From Bacteroides_E sp964522975 (GTDB lineage Bacteria > Bacteroidota > Bacteroidia > Bacteroidales > Bacteroidaceae): a stretch of DNA of 34,922 nucleotides. Positions 34,879 to 34,922 of the stretch are shown here, piece by piece; the stretch's first letter is position 1; every line of letters begins with the position of its first letter. The position numbers were made by a program, and so were the translations under genes. The notes beneath the pieces were generated by a model, which made no database searches, was not told where the DNA came from, and worked only from the letters and a program-made list of their open reading frames with translations. The stretch covers positions 1 to 34,922 of the forward strand of contig CAZFXK010000011.1 of assembly GCA_964522975.1 (NCBI GenBank), given 5' to 3'.

Positions 34879-34922
34879 AAAAGAGATTGATAGATTTAAT
34901 ATTGATAAGAAGCCATTAGCTT

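Noticed and set aside
1..34922. Insertion sequences, prophage, CRISPR arrays, tRNA or rRNA genes
   Set aside because: No transposase or integrase frame, no spaced direct repeats, and no RNA-gene-like sequence seen in the short intergenic regions.

Overview
The window is 34.9 kb of AT-rich chromosomal DNA (roughly one third G+C by eye). It is densely packed, and every gene reads left to right except a partial one at the left edge. The best fit is a member of the Bacteroidales (Bacteroidota). The ATP synthase genes run atpD-atpC-(small membrane protein)-atpB-atpE-atpF-atpH-atpA-atpG, with a very short epsilon, a long periplasmic N-terminus on subunit a and an insertion in beta. Families typical of the phylum are present (DUF4301, a DUF4783-like protein before nadC, a secreted C69 dipeptidase). 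Several intergenic regions carry matches to the TAnnTTTG -7 promoter box of this phylum. The genus cannot be named from the sequence alone.

Layout. (1) 1-1199, minus strand: partial secreted aspartic protease-like protein with two D-T-G motifs. (2) 1460-7236: tripartite efflux operon of the MacAB-TolC type, with a separate ATPase, two paralogous FtsX-type permeases, a membrane-fusion adaptor and an outer-membrane channel, closed by a strong terminator. (3) 7469-8785: promoter, small secreted DUF4783-like protein, nadC, terminator. (4) 8829-13899: a small predicted lipoprotein, an FMN oxidoreductase (nitronate monooxygenase/FabK type), an M23 endopeptidase and a C69 dipeptidase. (5) 14020-17456: a phosphohexomutase, a terminator, and a DUF4301 protein whose motifs look like a sugar-nucleotide pyrophosphorylase. 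(6) 17698-24914: the complete F1Fo ATP synthase operon. (7) 24981-32837: a large alpha-2-macroglobulin lipoprotein with an intact thioester motif and penicillin-binding protein 1C. (8) 32971-34878: a NIF3/DUF34 protein and a coiled-coil zinc-ribbon protein.

Themes. Most of the window is core physiology: energy conversion, NAD synthesis, sugar phosphates and cell-envelope maintenance. The envelope genes form a loose group: M23 with the C69 dipeptidase, A2M with PBP1C, and the efflux pump. I see no insertion sequence, prophage, CRISPR array, tRNA or rRNA, and no gene-free stretch over 300 bases. I did not find a clearly new multi-gene system. The most promising lead is the DUF4301 protein as an uncharacterised nucleotidyltransferase beside a phosphohexomutase.
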